Shown piece after piece: positions 18,826-28,639 of a DNA stretch of 64,000 nucleotides. This DNA is from Aestuariivita sp. GTDB lineage: Bacteria > Pseudomonadota > Alphaproteobacteria > Rhodobacterales > Rhodobacteraceae. The position numbers and the translations under genes are program-made. Within the stretch, counting starts at the first letter, position 1; each line of letters opens with the position of its first letter. Where the stretch lies: positions 40,664 to 104,663 of the forward strand of contig NZ_JAAWWD010000063.1 in assembly GCF_021404545.1 (NCBI RefSeq), written 5' to 3'. The notes beneath the pieces are model-generated. The model ran no database searches. It worked only from the letters and a program-made list of their open reading frames with translations, and was not told where the DNA came from.

Positions 18826-20067
18826 TCAACTGTCCGCGTCGGTCTTTGAGCGGTCGCGTTGGCTGCCCATCAACCGGCCGATGATAAAGCTGGTGCGCGG
18901 TGCATAGACAAAGGCGGTGCGTTCGGTCCGGGTGGGCCGTGCCCGCATCCGGGTCAGGCCAAAGACCACCAGCACCACATGTCCCACCGCGATCAGCACA
19001 AAGAGGGCAGGCGGGCCATAAAGCCCGATCAGGACAGAGGCCAGATAAGGCGCTGCGATCGCCCCGGAAGCGAACCAGAACATCAGCGCCGCGGACAGCT
19101 CCACCCGTTCATGGCTCTGGGCGAAATCATGGGCATGCGCGGCGGCCACAGAATAGATCGGGAAGCTGGTGAACCCAAACAGCCCCGCCATCAGCATCAC
19201 ACCCATGGTGCCCACATCCTGCGCGGCAATCGTGATCCCGCAACTGATCGTGGCGGCGACCGACAGCCAGATCAGCACCCAGCGGCGGTCATACTTGTCC
19301 GCCAGCCAGCCGACGGGGTATTGCGCCAGTGCGCCGCCCAGAACGAAGGCGGCCAGAAACCAGGCGATCTGATCGATGCTCAGCCCGACCTCTTGCCCGT
19401 AAAGCGGACCCACCATCCGAAATGACGCGCCCGAAAGCGCCGCCACCACCACCCCTGCCGCCGCCAGCGGCGAGCGTGCGACCGCCAGCATCGGTTTCAG
19501 GCGTGGTGCGCTGGGGATCTCGGGCTGTTTGATCCGGGTCAGCGTGAGCGGCAGGATCGCGGCACAACAGATGATCGCCAGGATGTTGTAGGAGATGTAC
19601 GAGGCGGGCTCCAATACGCTGATCACCATCTGGGCGGCCAGCGACCCGGTCATATCGACCAGGCGGTAAACGCCCATGGCGCGCCCACGCGTCGCGTTGG
19701 TGACCTTGGCCTGAAGCCAGCTTTCGATCACCGTATAACAACCGGCCACACACATGCCCGACGCGATCCGCATCAGGGCCCAGGCATAGGGATCGATCAC
19801 CAGCATATGGGCCAGAAGGCCAATCGCCCCGGCTGCGGTAAAGGCCGCGAAGGCCCGCGAATGACCGACCGCCCCCATCAGCCGGGGCGCCCACCAGCAA
19901 CCGATAAAAAAGCCCAGAAAATGCGCCGAGCCCAAAAGGCCGATCTCTTGCGTCGAAAACGACAGTGCAATGCCCGAGAGCGCATCCAGAGGGCCCAGAC
20001 CGCCGGAGGAGAGTTGCATCAGCAAGACCGACAGGAACAGGGCCGCAAATGAAATCAGCATACGCAT
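18826..20067 (-). CDS. MFS transporter (YcaD-like)
   Basis: The 413-residue protein has twelve predicted helices in two halves. The inter-helix loops carry the MFS type motif [14 protein letters not shown] between the first helices of the second half, and the opening [25 protein letters not shown] resembles the YcaD-like subfamily. The tail is hydrophilic (about 30 residues). Inner-membrane secondary transporter of unknown substrate. It lies 79 bp upstream of metG on the same strand but has no evident functional tie to it. Confidence 0.85.
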   Translation of the reverse strand: MRMLISFAALFLSVLLMQLSSGGLGPLDALSGIALSFSTQEIGLLGSAHFLGFFIGCWWAPRLMGAVGHSRAFAAFTAAGAIGLLAHMLVIDPYAWALMRIASGMCVAGCYTVIESWLQAKVTNATRGRAMGVYRLVDMTGSLAAQMVISVLEPASYISYNILAIICCAAILPLTLTRIKQPEIPSAPRLKPMLAVARSPLAAAGVVVAALSGASFRMVGPLYGQEVGLSIDQIAWFLAAFVLGGALAQYPVGWLADKYDRRWVLIWLSVAATISCGITIAAQDVGTMGVMLMAGLFGFTSFPIYSVAAAHAHDFAQSHERVELSAALMFWFASGAIAAPYLASVLIGLYGPPALFVLIAVGHVVLVVFGLTRMRARPTRTERTAFVYAPRTSFIIGRLMGSQRDRSKTDADS

Positions 20068-20244
20068 TTGCGCCCACCGTCGCAGTGTTGGTGCGCATCG
20101 CTTGTGCTTAATCGACCAAGTCAGGTCGTTTTTCGCCGTTCCTGCCCGGCAGATGCGCAGGCATCGTCAAAGCGGTCCTGGAAGGGCCGAACCGGACCCA
20201 ATTTGCAGATCACCCTGTCTGTACCCGACGGGCAGACATCGCGC

Positions 20245-20273
20245 TTGACGCCGAAAATCGGTTGAAATATGCA
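20245..20273 (+). promoter_or_regulatory. Sigma70-type promoter of tRNA-Gly
   Basis: TTGACG, a 17-bp spacer and TATGCA lie so that transcription should start about 20280, seven bases before the mature tRNA 5' end. Confidence 0.6.
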
Positions 20274-20286
20274 CCAACCCTGCTGG

Positions 20287-20360
20287 GCGGGTATGGTGAA
20301 ATGGTATCATAAGAGCCTTCCAAGCTTAAGGTGCGGGTTCGATTCCCGCTACCCGCTCCA
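20287..20360 (+). tRNA. tRNA-Gly (anticodon TCC)
   Basis: The sequence folds into a complete cloverleaf. The acceptor stem is GCGGGTA/TACCCGC, the anticodon loop CTTCCAA carries TCC, the T arm is GCGGGTTCGATTCCCGC, and the 3' end T-CCA is genomically encoded. It reads GGA codons. A good promoter lies just upstream; no integrase or repeat of its 3' end is seen nearby, so it does not look like an occupied attachment site. Confidence 0.95.
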
Positions 20361-20475
20361 GCCTGTGCTCTCATACCAGACCCCTTTGCTTGAACATCGC
20401 TCCGCTCGCGGGGCGCGGCATCTGGCCGCTTGACCATTACGCGCCTGGCGGTCAAGAAACACCGACCTTAAATGC

Positions 20476-22335
20476 ATGTTTGCGGGCATGACCCGCAAGC
20501 ACGCCCGATACGCAAGAGCGCGAATGGCCCGAATGGATACCGCCGCCCCTCCCTCGAAACTTGGCGAGGAAGAGCGCGAGAAATCGAAGAACATGCGAGC
20601 GCTGTCCGCGCTCTGGCCATTCTTGCTGCCCTATCGCGCGCTGATGGGGGCGGCCTGCGCGGCGCTGATCCTGACCGCGATCGTGTCGCTGACCCTGCCT
20701 TTGGCCGTGCGTCGGGTCGTCGACAATTTCGAAACCGAAGATGGCGCGCTGCTGGATGTCTATTTTGCCGGCGCTCTGGGAATTGCGGCACTGCTCGCGC
20801 TGGGAACGGGCCTGCGCTATGCGCTGGTGACCCGGCTGGGCGAGCGGGTCGTAGCCGATATCCGCAAGGCGGTCTTTGGCCGGGTGATCGGAATGAGCCC
20901 CGCCTTTTACGAGCGCATCATGACCGGTGAGGTGCTCAGCCGGATCACCACCGACACCACGCTGATCCTGTCGGTGCTGGGCTCATCCGTGTCGATTGCC
21001 CTGCGCAACCTTCTGATCTTTGTGGGCGGGCTGGCGCTGATGCTGCTGACCTCGGCCAAGCTGTCGGGACTGGCGTTGTTGCTGGTGCCTGCGGTGATCG
21101 TCCCCATTCTGGTGCTGGGGCGCCGGTTGCGGGTGCTCAGCCGCGAGAATCAGGACTGGATCGCGGCCAGTTCCGGCAATGCATCCGAGGCGTTGAGCGC
21201 GGTGCAGACCGTGCAGGCCTTTACCCATGAGGCCGAGAACCGCGCCGCGTTCTCGGACGTGACCGAGCGCAGCTTCGACGCCGCGCGCAGGCGTATCTGG
21301 ACCCGCGCCGTCATGACGGTGATCGTGATTTTCCTGGTCTTTTCGGGCATTGTCGGCATCCTGTGGATCGGTGCCAATACGGTCCGCGCCGGTGAGATGA
21401 CGGTCGGCACGCTGGTGCAGTTCGTGATCTATTCGGTGATGGTTGCGGGATCGGTCGCGGCGCTTTCGGAGATATGGGGCGAGTTGCAGCGCGCGGCGGG
21501 CGCCACCGAGCGGCTTGTTGAGCTGTTGAACAGCATCGACACGGTCAGCGATCCCGCAACGCCGATCGCTGCGCCGGCGGTGATCGAAGGCCGAATAACC
21601 TTCGAGGACGTAACCTTCCACTATCCGTCTCGCCCCGGGATCGCGGCCCTCGATCATGTATCTTTGGACATCGCCCCGGGTGAGACGGTGGCCTTTGTCG
21701 GCCCCTCGGGGGCGGGCAAGACAACGATCATCCAGATGTTGTTGCGGTTTTATGATCCCGATAGCGGCCGCATCTGCCTTGACGGGACAGATCTGGCGGC
21801 GATGGCGCGAAGCGATTTTCGCAAGCATATCGCGCTGGTGCCGCAGGATCCTGTCATCTTTGCCGCCTCGGCCCGGGAGAACATCCGTTTCGGCAGACCT
21901 GACGCCAGCGATGCGCAGGTCGAGGCCGCCGCGCGGGCTGCGGCGGCGCATGAGTTCATCTCGGCCCTGCCGGACGGGTATGACAGCTATGTGGGCGAGC
22001 GCGGCGTGATGCTGTCGGGCGGGCAGAAACAGCGGATCGCCATCGCGCGGGCCATTCTGCGGGACGCGCCGGTGCTGCTTCTGGATGAGGCGACCAGCGC
22101 GCTGGATGCAGAAAGCGAACGCGCGGTGCAGCAGGCCGTCGATGAGCTGAGCGAGGGGCGCACAACCCTGATCGTGGCGCACCGGCTGGCCACCGTGAAG
22201 AAGGCCGACCGCATCGTCGTGCTGGATCAGGGCCGCGTCGTGGCCACCGGCAGCCATGATGCGCTGGTGTCCGAAGGCGGCCTTTATGCGCGGTTGGCGC
22301 GGCTTCAATTCACCGATGGAATTGCAGCGGAATAA
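20476..22335 (+). CDS. MsbA-like ABC exporter (fused permease-ATPase half transporter)
   Basis: The 619-residue protein has six transmembrane helices in the first 330 residues. An ATPase domain follows, with Walker A GPSGAGKTT (about 418), Q-loop VPQDPVIFA, signature LSGGQKQRIAIARA (about 522), Walker B VLLLDEATSALD and switch histidine in IVAHRLATVKKADRI. This is the type IV exporter family that includes MsbA and multidrug or lipid exporters. It would act as a homodimer in the inner membrane. The N-terminal 40 residues are polar and several ATGs (20524, 20533) are possible starts; none has a clear ribosome-binding site. Confidence 0.88.
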   Translation: MFAGMTRKHARYARARMARMDTAAPPSKLGEEEREKSKNMRALSALWPFLLPYRALMGAACAALILTAIVSLTLPLAVRRVVDNFETEDGALLDVYFAGALGIAALLALGTGLRYALVTRLGERVVADIRKAVFGRVIGMSPAFYERIMTGEVLSRITTDTTLILSVLGSSVSIALRNLLIFVGGLALMLLTSAKLSGLALLLVPAVIVPILVLGRRLRVLSRENQDWIAASSGNASEALSAVQTVQAFTHEAENRAAFSDVTERSFDAARRRIWTRAVMTVIVIFLVFSGIVGILWIGANTVRAGEMTVGTLVQFVIYSVMVAGSVAALSEIWGELQRAAGATERLVELLNSIDTVSDPATPIAAPAVIEGRITFEDVTFHYPSRPGIAALDHVSLDIAPGETVAFVGPSGAGKTTIIQMLLRFYDPDSGRICLDGTDLAAMARSDFRKHIALVPQDPVIFAASARENIRFGRPDASDAQVEAAARAAAAHEFISALPDGYDSYVGERGVMLSGGQKQRIAIARAILRDAPVLLLDEATSALDAESERAVQQAVDELSEGRTTLIVAHRLATVKKADRIVVLDQGRVVATGSHDALVSEGGLYARLARLQFTDGIAAE

Positions 22336-22618
22336 GCCCGACAGGCACCGGAACCGCCCATTCAAAAGCCTGAACACGGACCAGATCTGAACCCTGAACA
22401 CCGCTCTTTCAGCGGGGTCGGGGGTACGCCTTTCGCTGGTCGAAACGGGTGGTGCGCCCAGGGCATGTCAATCCTTGACGCGGCTTGGCGCAACGTCACC
22501 TTGCAAAATGACCCTGCGTGCAACCTTGCCAAAGCTTGCACGGATGCTCATTTGCCCCCATTTTGGAACGCAACAAGGAAGCCGCCCGAAAAACGGGTGA
22601 AATGGGGAGGATGTCGAC

Positions 22619-24496
22619 ATGGCCTTTACGGGTCTGCCAGACAAGCACGCAATCGAAACCGAAATGCCCTGGGCCGAACGGGACGTCGCCAAGACGCTCT
22701 ATGCGCAACTGAGCCAGACCGCGGGCAAGTTCCCGAATCACAGCGCGATCAGTTATCAGATCTTTTCCGGCCCCGGCGACAAGGCCGAAACGCTGACCTG
22801 GTCAGAACTCAAGGATCAGGTGAGCCAGGCGGCAAACCTCTTTCGGTCGCTGGGCGTCGGTGAGACGGATGTCGTGGCCTATGTGCTGCCCAATTGCAAC
22901 GAAACCGTGGTGACCCTGCTGGGCGGTGCGGTGGCGGGCATTGCCAATCCGATCAACCCCTTGCTGGAACCCGAACAGATCGGCTCGATCCTGCGGGAGA
23001 CCAAGGCCAAGGTCGTGGTCACGCTGCGGCCGTTCCCGAAAACGGATGTGGCCCAAAAGGTGGCCGAGGCCGTGCGGCACGCGCCCAATGTCACAACCGT
23101 GCTCGAAATCGATCTTGTGCGGTATCTGACCGGCGCGAAAAAGCTGATCGTTCCGATGATCCGGCCCAAGCTGCCTGGCGAGAAACACGCCGATTACAAA
23201 AGCTTTCACAAGGAGATGGCCAAGCAGCCCAAGACATTGCGGTTTGAGGCCTCGACCGAGAATCGCGTCGCCTGCTTTTTTCACACCGGTGGCACCACGG
23301 GCATGCCGAAAGTGGCCCAGCACACCTATGAAGGCATGATCTATAACGGCTGGCTGGGGCATGAGCTGCTCTTTACCGAAGACGACAACATCATGTGTCC
23401 GCTGCCGCTGTTTCATGTATTCGCTTGCCATGTGATCCTGATGGCGGCGGTGTGTTCGGGCGCGCATGTGGTCTTTCCCACGCCGCAGGGCTATCGCGGC
23501 GAAGGGGTGTTCGACAATTTCTGGAAGCTGTGCGAGCGTTGGAAAATCTCGTTCATCATCACGGTGCCCACGGCGATTTCGGCCAAGATGCAGCGGCCGG
23601 TGGACGCGGATGTCTCAACCGTCAAGACCGCGTTTTCGGGCTCTGCCCCGTTGCCGATGGAGCTATTCCGCCGCTTTGAGGAGGCCGCGGGCATCACCAT
23701 CGTCGAAGGCTATGGCCTGACCGAGGCAACGTGCCTGGTGTCGTGCAACCCGGTGGATGGCGAAAAGAAGGTGGGCTCGATCGGGATCCCGTTCCCCTAT
23801 ACGGATGTGAAGATCTTCACCGCCACCGATCAAGGCCCCATCGAGGCCGAGATCGACCAGATCGGCGAGATCTGCGTGTCCAATCCCGGCGTGACCGTCA
23901 AGGCCACCTACACCGAGACCGACAAGAACCGGGATCTTTATCACGGCAATTACCTGCGCACCGGCGATCTGGGCCGGATCGACGCGGACGGGTATCTGTG
24001 GATTACGGGCCGGGCCAAGGATCTGATCATTCGCGGCGGTCACAACATCGATCCCGCCGAGATCGAAGAGGCGCTGCTGGGCCACCCGGCCGTGGCCTTT
24101 GCCGGGGCCATCGGCCAGCCCGACAGGCATTCGGGCGAGATCCCTTGCGCCTTTGTCGAACTGGTCGACGGGGCAACCGCCGATCCTCAGGAATTGCTGG
24201 AATACTGCAAGACCCATGTGCATGAACGTGCCGCTCATCCCAAACATCTCGAAGTGCTTGATGAGTTGCCCAAAACGGCCGTCGGCAAGGTGTTCAAACC
24301 GGATCTGCGCAAGAGCGCGATCACACGGATCTACAATGCGGCGTTGGAAGACAGCAAGGTTCAGGCCCGCGTGGTGAATGTCATCGATGACAAGAAACGC
24401 GGGCTGGTTGCCCAGTTGCAGCGCAACGGCGCGGATGAAGACGATGTCGCCAAGGTGCTGGGCGGATTTGTCCGACCGTGGGAGTGGGCGGCCTAG
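22619..24496 (+). CDS. Acyl-CoA synthetase (AMP-forming)
   Basis: The 625-residue protein has ANL-superfamily motifs: A3 FHTGGTTGMPKVAQHTYEG near residue 222, FSGSAPLP, A5 GYGLTEATC, the A8 hinge GRAKDLIIRGGHNIDPAEIEE near residue 463, and the A10 lysine in KTAVGKVFKPDLRK. The lid-loop glycine-rich motif is HTGGTTG rather than the usual TSGTTG. It activates a fatty or other carboxylic acid with ATP and CoA. The start follows GGGGAGG by eight bases. An HSL-type esterase begins four bases after its stop, suggesting an operon in which the esterase frees acids for activation. Confidence 0.88.
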   Translation: MAFTGLPDKHAIETEMPWAERDVAKTLYAQLSQTAGKFPNHSAISYQIFSGPGDKAETLTWSELKDQVSQAANLFRSLGVGETDVVAYVLPNCNETVVTLLGGAVAGIANPINPLLEPEQIGSILRETKAKVVVTLRPFPKTDVAQKVAEAVRHAPNVTTVLEIDLVRYLTGAKKLIVPMIRPKLPGEKHADYKSFHKEMAKQPKTLRFEASTENRVACFFHTGGTTGMPKVAQHTYEGMIYNGWLGHELLFTEDDNIMCPLPLFHVFACHVILMAAVCSGAHVVFPTPQGYRGEGVFDNFWKLCERWKISFIITVPTAISAKMQRPVDADVSTVKTAFSGSAPLPMELFRRFEEAAGITIVEGYGLTEATCLVSCNPVDGEKKVGSIGIPFPYTDVKIFTATDQGPIEAEIDQIGEICVSNPGVTVKATYTETDKNRDLYHGNYLRTGDLGRIDADGYLWITGRAKDLIIRGGHNIDPAEIEEALLGHPAVAFAGAIGQPDRHSGEIPCAFVELVDGATADPQELLEYCKTHVHERAAHPKHLEVLDELPKTAVGKVFKPDLRKSAITRIYNAALEDSKVQARVVNVIDDKKRGLVAQLQRNGADEDDVAKVLGGFVRPWEWAA

Positions 24497-24500
24497 GCCG

Positions 24501-25424
24501 TTGAATTACGACAGCTATCTGGATGAGGAGGTCCGCGCGTTCATCGCGCGGACCGATGCGCTCTCTCCCCCCGACGCGGTCAATCTGAGCATTTCCGATC
24601 AGCGGCGGGTCTATGACGATCTCTGCCGCGCGTTCGATACGGGATATCCCGACGGTGTTGCCACACGCGACCTGGACGCGGGGGGTGTACCGGTGCGCCT
24701 TTATGAGGCGGGCGCGCCATCGGTCTCGGTGATCTACCTGCATGGCGGTGGGTTTGTCGTGGGCGGGCTTGAAAGCCATGACAGCATCTGCGCCGAGATC
24801 TGTTCGGGCACCGGACATCGTGTGATCTCGGTCGATTATCGGCTGGCACCGGAGCATCCGCACCCGGCAAGCTTTGACGATGCCGTGACCGCGACCGCCT
24901 GGGTTCTGGAGCGGTTTCCAGGGCCGGTCGTTTTGGTGGGCGACAGCGCCGGAGGTACTCTGGCCGCCGCCGTGACCCATGCGATGCGGGGGCGCACGGA
25001 TCGGATCACCGGACAGTTGCTGATCTATCCCGGCTTGGGTGGGGACATGACCAGAGGGTCTTATGTGACCCATGCCAATGCGCCTGGGCTGACCACGGCC
25101 GATATCGGGTTTTATCAATCCGTGCGCACAGGCGGGGCAATCCCCGAGGGCGATCCAAGCTATGCACCCCTACAGGACAGCGATTTCACGGGCCTGCCGC
25201 ATACGATCATCGTGACCGCGCAATGCGATCCGCTGGCCGATGATGGTGCAGCCTACCGCGACGCGATCCGTGCTGCGGGGGGCAAGGTGCATTGGATCTC
25301 AGAAGCGGGGTTGATCCACGGATATCTGCGGGCGCGGACCCTGTCGACGCGGGCGCGTGACAGCTTTGCCACCATTGTCGCGGATCTTCAGTGTCTGGGC
25401 CAAGGCGTCTGGCCCTACGACTGA
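24501..25424 (+). CDS. HSL-family alpha/beta hydrolase (esterase/lipase)
   Basis: The 307-residue protein has the hormone-sensitive-lipase-type oxyanion motif HGGGFVVGG near residue 82 and the nucleophile elbow GDSAGGT near 150. The acid lies in TAQCDPLADDG near 243 and the histidine in AGLIHGYL near 273, a complete catalytic triad. No ATG lies near the domain start; TTG 24501, four bases after the upstream stop, is the only start that keeps the N-terminal helix. The ORF-track start lies inside the synthetase gene. It is probably translationally coupled to the acyl-CoA synthetase. A 95-bp repeat element begins six bases after the stop. Confidence 0.85.
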   Translation: MNYDSYLDEEVRAFIARTDALSPPDAVNLSISDQRRVYDDLCRAFDTGYPDGVATRDLDAGGVPVRLYEAGAPSVSVIYLHGGGFVVGGLESHDSICAEICSGTGHRVISVDYRLAPEHPHPASFDDAVTATAWVLERFPGPVVLVGDSAGGTLAAAVTHAMRGRTDRITGQLLIYPGLGGDMTRGSYVTHANAPGLTTADIGFYQSVRTGGAIPEGDPSYAPLQDSDFTGLPHTIIVTAQCDPLADDGAAYRDAIRAAGGKVHWISEAGLIHGYLRARTLSTRARDSFATIVADLQCLGQGVWPYD

Positions 25425-25430
25425 CAGGGG

Positions 25431-25525
25431 CGGCTGCGCCGCATTCCATTTTATTCGTGCGCGGCCGCACGGGCCTTGGGACGCTGTCCCAAACCCTGGG
25501 AATATTGAGAGCCAGAAGAAGCAAG
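25431..25525 (+). repeat. 95-bp post-stop repeat element, copy 1
   Basis: This element begins CGGCTGCGCCGCATTC, contains a stem TTGGGAC-GCT-GTCCCAA, then AAACCCTGGGAATATT and a purine-rich tail CCAGAAGAAGCAAG. It matches 63813-63907 at all but about six positions. It follows the esterase stop codon in the sense orientation. Both copies generate the same spurious minus-strand peptide in the ORF track. It may be a termination or 3' UTR element, or an interspersed repeat. Confidence 0.88.
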
Positions 25526-25582
25526 CGGGTTGTGAACCTCCCTGTTTCGGTTGCAGGCGTCGATGTGGCTGGGCGCTCGGTC

Positions 25583-26419
25583 TCAGCGGAGAAACGGCGA
25601 TGCCTTCATCGTGTCGGGGATCGGCGCGCCCAGCCGTGACAGGATCGTCGGGGCCAGTTGCAACTGATCAATGACGGTGTCTTCGGGCGGCCCCTCTGCG
25701 GGTCCGAAATAGTAGAGCGCCGTCTCCTGTTGCAGGGCGCCCCGGCCGCCGTGATGGCCGCGCGCGTCCTGGCCATGATCGGCTGTGACGATCACCTCAT
25801 AGCCCAATTGACGCCAGCGTGGGATGAAAGGGGCCAGCATTTCGTCCATCACGAAACAGGCGTGATCCATCTCATGGCTTTCGTGCTGAAAGCGGTGTCC
25901 CATGCTGTCGAGGGTGCAGGTATGCAGCATGCCATAGTTCAGCCCGAAGCGCAGGCAAAGGTTGGTAAGTGAGGCAAAGAGATCCACATCCGACGGTGTC
26001 ATCTGATTGTCCCGGCCATAGCCGGTCATCGAATGGAACCGGCCATGTGCGATGGTCTGTGCCTCCGGTTCGTCATATTCCACATCGCGCACATAATCGA
26101 AGGGGTGGCGGTTGAAGAACTGGCTCCAGAAGCTGTGCGCGACTGCCCCCGTGACCCCACCAGCGCGCCGGGCTTCGGAGAAGATATCCGGATGCGTCAG
26201 GCGAAAGACATTGCCGTTGCCGGTGCAGCCATGCTCGGCCGGGGTCACGCCGGTGTGGATCGAGGCATAGCAGGAGGCTGAGATCGATGGCAGCACCGCG
26301 CGATGGGTCCAGACGCGCGCGTCCCCGCTGTCCACCCAGCCTTCGAGATTGCCAAAGAGGCGGCGGAAGTTGCGATGGGGCACCCCGTCGAGGATGATGA
26401 GAAGAAGCTTGGCGTCCAT
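25583..26419 (-). CDS. Alkaline-phosphatase-superfamily phosphodiesterase/phosphatase
   Basis: The 278-residue protein has the metal-binding pattern of the nucleotide pyrophosphatase/phosphodiesterase branch. It has an N-terminal Asp in LLLIILDGVP, a Ser/Thr nucleophile region VLPSISASCYASIHTG (about 43-57), an Asp-His pair in LDSMGHRFQ (about 170) and TADHGQDARGHHG (about 215). There is no signal peptide, so it is probably cytoplasmic. It lies downstream of the peptide-type ABC importer on the same strand, separated by a small opposite-strand gene, so a shared role in degrading an imported phosphorylated compound is possible but unproven. Confidence 0.8.
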   Translation of the reverse strand: MDAKLLLIILDGVPHRNFRRLFGNLEGWVDSGDARVWTHRAVLPSISASCYASIHTGVTPAEHGCTGNGNVFRLTHPDIFSEARRAGGVTGAVAHSFWSQFFNRHPFDYVRDVEYDEPEAQTIAHGRFHSMTGYGRDNQMTPSDVDLFASLTNLCLRFGLNYGMLHTCTLDSMGHRFQHESHEMDHACFVMDEMLAPFIPRWRQLGYEVIVTADHGQDARGHHGGRGALQQETALYYFGPAEGPPEDTVIDQLQLAPTILSRLGAPIPDTMKASPFLR

Positions 26420-26616
26420 TGCGATCCTTCGGGATTATGAGGCGATCCGGTCCCGCAGGGGTAGGACGCTTTCTCACGGGCTGTCAACTTCCTGAAAGGA
26501 CATGGCGATAATCGCACCCGGCGCCCCAAATGTAAGACAGGACGCGGGATCGTCCCGTGTCTTTGGGGCGCGGTTGACCCGTCATGTCGGCTCGGCCCGA
26601 AAGGGAGGGAAGATCG

Positions 26617-26925
26617 ATGTGGAAGCGTCTCATTTCAATGTGTTTTGTGTTTGGGTTGGCAGCGACCGCGCCCCCCGTTCTGGCGCAATCCAGGTGTGAT
26701 GTGCATGATCGGATCGCCGCCCGGCTGGATCAGACCTTTGGCGAGGTCCCGATCGGGCGCGGCTTGCAATCGCCCCAGCGCATGTTCGAGATCTGGCACT
26801 CGGCGCGAACCGGAAGCTGGACGATCCTCTTGGTCCGTCCCGATGGAATGGCCTGTATCATGGCGGCGGGCACCGCATGGGTAGAGGCGCGGCGGGCCAC
26901 ACCCAAACCGGATCCCGATCGTTGA
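26617..26925 (+). CDS. Small secreted protein of unknown function
   Basis: The 102-residue precursor has a Sec signal peptide (MWKRLISMCFVFGLAATAPPVLA) and a mature part of about 78 residues with two cysteines (RCDVHDR and GMACIM) that could form a disulfide. The central WHSARTGSWTILLVRPDGMACI looks like a beta hairpin, and the tail is Pro/Arg-rich. The ATG is preceded by GGGAGGG at a good distance. Similar short proteins occur widely in Rhodobacteraceae as hypothetical proteins; I do not recognise a named domain. It sits alone between two minus-strand genes. Confidence 0.7.
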   Translation: MWKRLISMCFVFGLAATAPPVLAQSRCDVHDRIAARLDQTFGEVPIGRGLQSPQRMFEIWHSARTGSWTILLVRPDGMACIMAAGTAWVEARRATPKPDPDR

Positions 26926-26940
26926 TCCTTTGGCAGGGCC

Positions 26941-28578
26941 TCAGTTCCCGGCGCTTTCCATCTTGCGATTGGCCAGAACGTCTTCGAGCCAGCCCAGCTT
27001 CATCTCCGGCACGGAGCTGAGCAGCAGATCGGTATAGTCATCAAAGGGTGGGCTGAGCACATCGGTTTTGGTGCCATAGCGCTGCACGCGGCCCTGATAC
27101 ATCACCGCGATACTGTCGGCGATCGCGCGCACCGTGGCCAGATCATGGGTGATAAAGAGATAAGCCACGTTTTCCGACGCCTGCAAATTCAGCAGCAGTT
27201 TGAGAATGCCGTCCGCCACCAGCGGGTCGAGCGCCGAGGTTACTTCATCGCAGATGATGAGCTTTGGCTTGGCCGCCAGGGCCCGTGCGATGCAGACGCG
27301 CTGTTTTTGCCCTCCCGACAGCTCGGCGGGATAGCGATCCTGAAACCCGTCGCCCAGCTCGATCTCGTCCAGAAGCTCCTGAATGCGCTTTTGCTTTTCT
27401 GCGCCCTTGAGGCCGAAGTAGAATTCCAGCGGCCGACCGATGATCGTGCCCACGGTCTGGCGCGGGTTCATGGCGGTATCGGCCATCTGGTAGATCATCT
27501 GCAATTCGCGCAGATCTTCGATCGGCCGGGAGGGTTGATCGGGGGTCAGCTCGCGCCCGTCAAACACGATCTTGCCCTGGCGCGGCGGCAAAAGCCCGGT
27601 GATCACGCGGGCGAGGGTGGATTTACCGGATCCGGATTCGCCCACCACGGCCAGCGTCTGCCCGGGGTAAAGCGCGACAGTCACGTCATGCAGCACGTCG
27701 AAACTGGTGCCCTTGTAGCGCGCGGTGATATGTTCGCATTTCAGCACCGGCTCTCCGGCGGGGGCTTTTTCGGGATGGTCGATGGACCGGACCGAGACGA
27801 GCGCCTTGGTGTAATCCTCTTGTGGATGGTTGATGATCTGATCGGTGGGGCCATACTCGACCATGTCGCCCATGCGCAGCACCATGATGTTGTCGCTGAC
27901 CTGGGCGACGACCGCCAGATCGTGGGTGATATAGAGAGCCGCCACACCAGTGTCGCGGATGGCGTCCTTGATGGCGGCCAGCACGTCGATCTGCGTGGTC
28001 ACATCCAGCGCCGTGGTGGGTTCGTCAAAGACCACCAGATCGGGTTCGGGGCAAAGCGCCAGTGCGGTCATGCAGCGTTGCAACTGTCCGCCCGACACCT
28101 GATGGGGATAGCGTTTGCCGATCGTGTCTGGGCCGGGCAGACCCAGTTTGCGGAAGAGGGAGACCGCGCGGTCCTCGGCCTCTTTCTTGCCGAACTTGCC
28201 CTGGCTGATCGCGGCTTCGGTCACCTGTTCCATGATCTGCTTGGCTGGGTTGAAGCTGGCTGCGGCGGATTGGGAGACATAGGTGACCTCTCCGCCGCGC
28301 AGTTTGCGGACATCGCCCAGGCTGGCCTTGAGGATGTCACGGCCATTGACCCAGACCTCGCCTCCGGTGATCTTCACGCCGCCCCGGCCATAGGCCATGG
28401 AGGCAAGACCAATGGTGGATTTGCCCGCGCCGGATTCTCCGATCAGCCCAAGCACCTTTCCCGGCATCAGATCGAAATCGACGCCATGCACGATCTCGAT
28501 GTCATGGGGTTTTTCACCGGGGGGATAGACCGTGGCCCCGATCCTGAGGCCGCGGACTTTGACGAGGGGGTCTGTCAT
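26941..28578 (-). CDS. Fused double ATPase of a peptide/opine-type ABC importer (DppD-DppF fusion)
   Basis: The 545-residue protein carries two complete ABC cassettes in tandem. The first has Walker A GESGAGKSTIG, signature VSGGQLQRCM and Walker B LVVFDEPTTALDV. The second has GESGSGKSTLARV, LSGGQKQRVCIARALA and LIICDEVTSALDP. The latter is close to OppF/DppF, including the post-cassette DPLVADGILKLLLNLQ. Fused ATPases of this kind serve peptide, opine and nickel uptake. ATG 28578 with GGAG just upstream is preferred over the GTG in the track. It energises the two permeases encoded directly upstream. Confidence 0.9.
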   Translation of the reverse strand: MTDPLVKVRGLRIGATVYPPGEKPHDIEIVHGVDFDLMPGKVLGLIGESGAGKSTIGLASMAYGRGGVKITGGEVWVNGRDILKASLGDVRKLRGGEVTYVSQSAAASFNPAKQIMEQVTEAAISQGKFGKKEAEDRAVSLFRKLGLPGPDTIGKRYPHQVSGGQLQRCMTALALCPEPDLVVFDEPTTALDVTTQIDVLAAIKDAIRDTGVAALYITHDLAVVAQVSDNIMVLRMGDMVEYGPTDQIINHPQEDYTKALVSVRSIDHPEKAPAGEPVLKCEHITARYKGTSFDVLHDVTVALYPGQTLAVVGESGSGKSTLARVITGLLPPRQGKIVFDGRELTPDQPSRPIEDLRELQMIYQMADTAMNPRQTVGTIIGRPLEFYFGLKGAEKQKRIQELLDEIELGDGFQDRYPAELSGGQKQRVCIARALAAKPKLIICDEVTSALDPLVADGILKLLLNLQASENVAYLFITHDLATVRAIADSIAVMYQGRVQRYGTKTDVLSPPFDDYTDLLLSSVPEMKLGWLEDVLANRKMESAGN

Positions 28579-28639
28579 GAGCAGCTCCACCGGATAGGGT
28601 TCAGGGGCAGGGCCGGGCAGGGGGCGGGGTCAACGCGCA

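Noticed and set aside
20287-20360. tRNA-Gly as a phage or island attachment site
   Set aside because: No integrase, no direct repeat of the tRNA 3' end and no change of gene type nearby.
25207-25524. Minus-strand ORF sharing about 30 residues with ORF 63574-63987, looking like a gene family
   Set aside because: The shared peptide is the translation of the 95-bp intergenic repeat; there is no start signal or domain.
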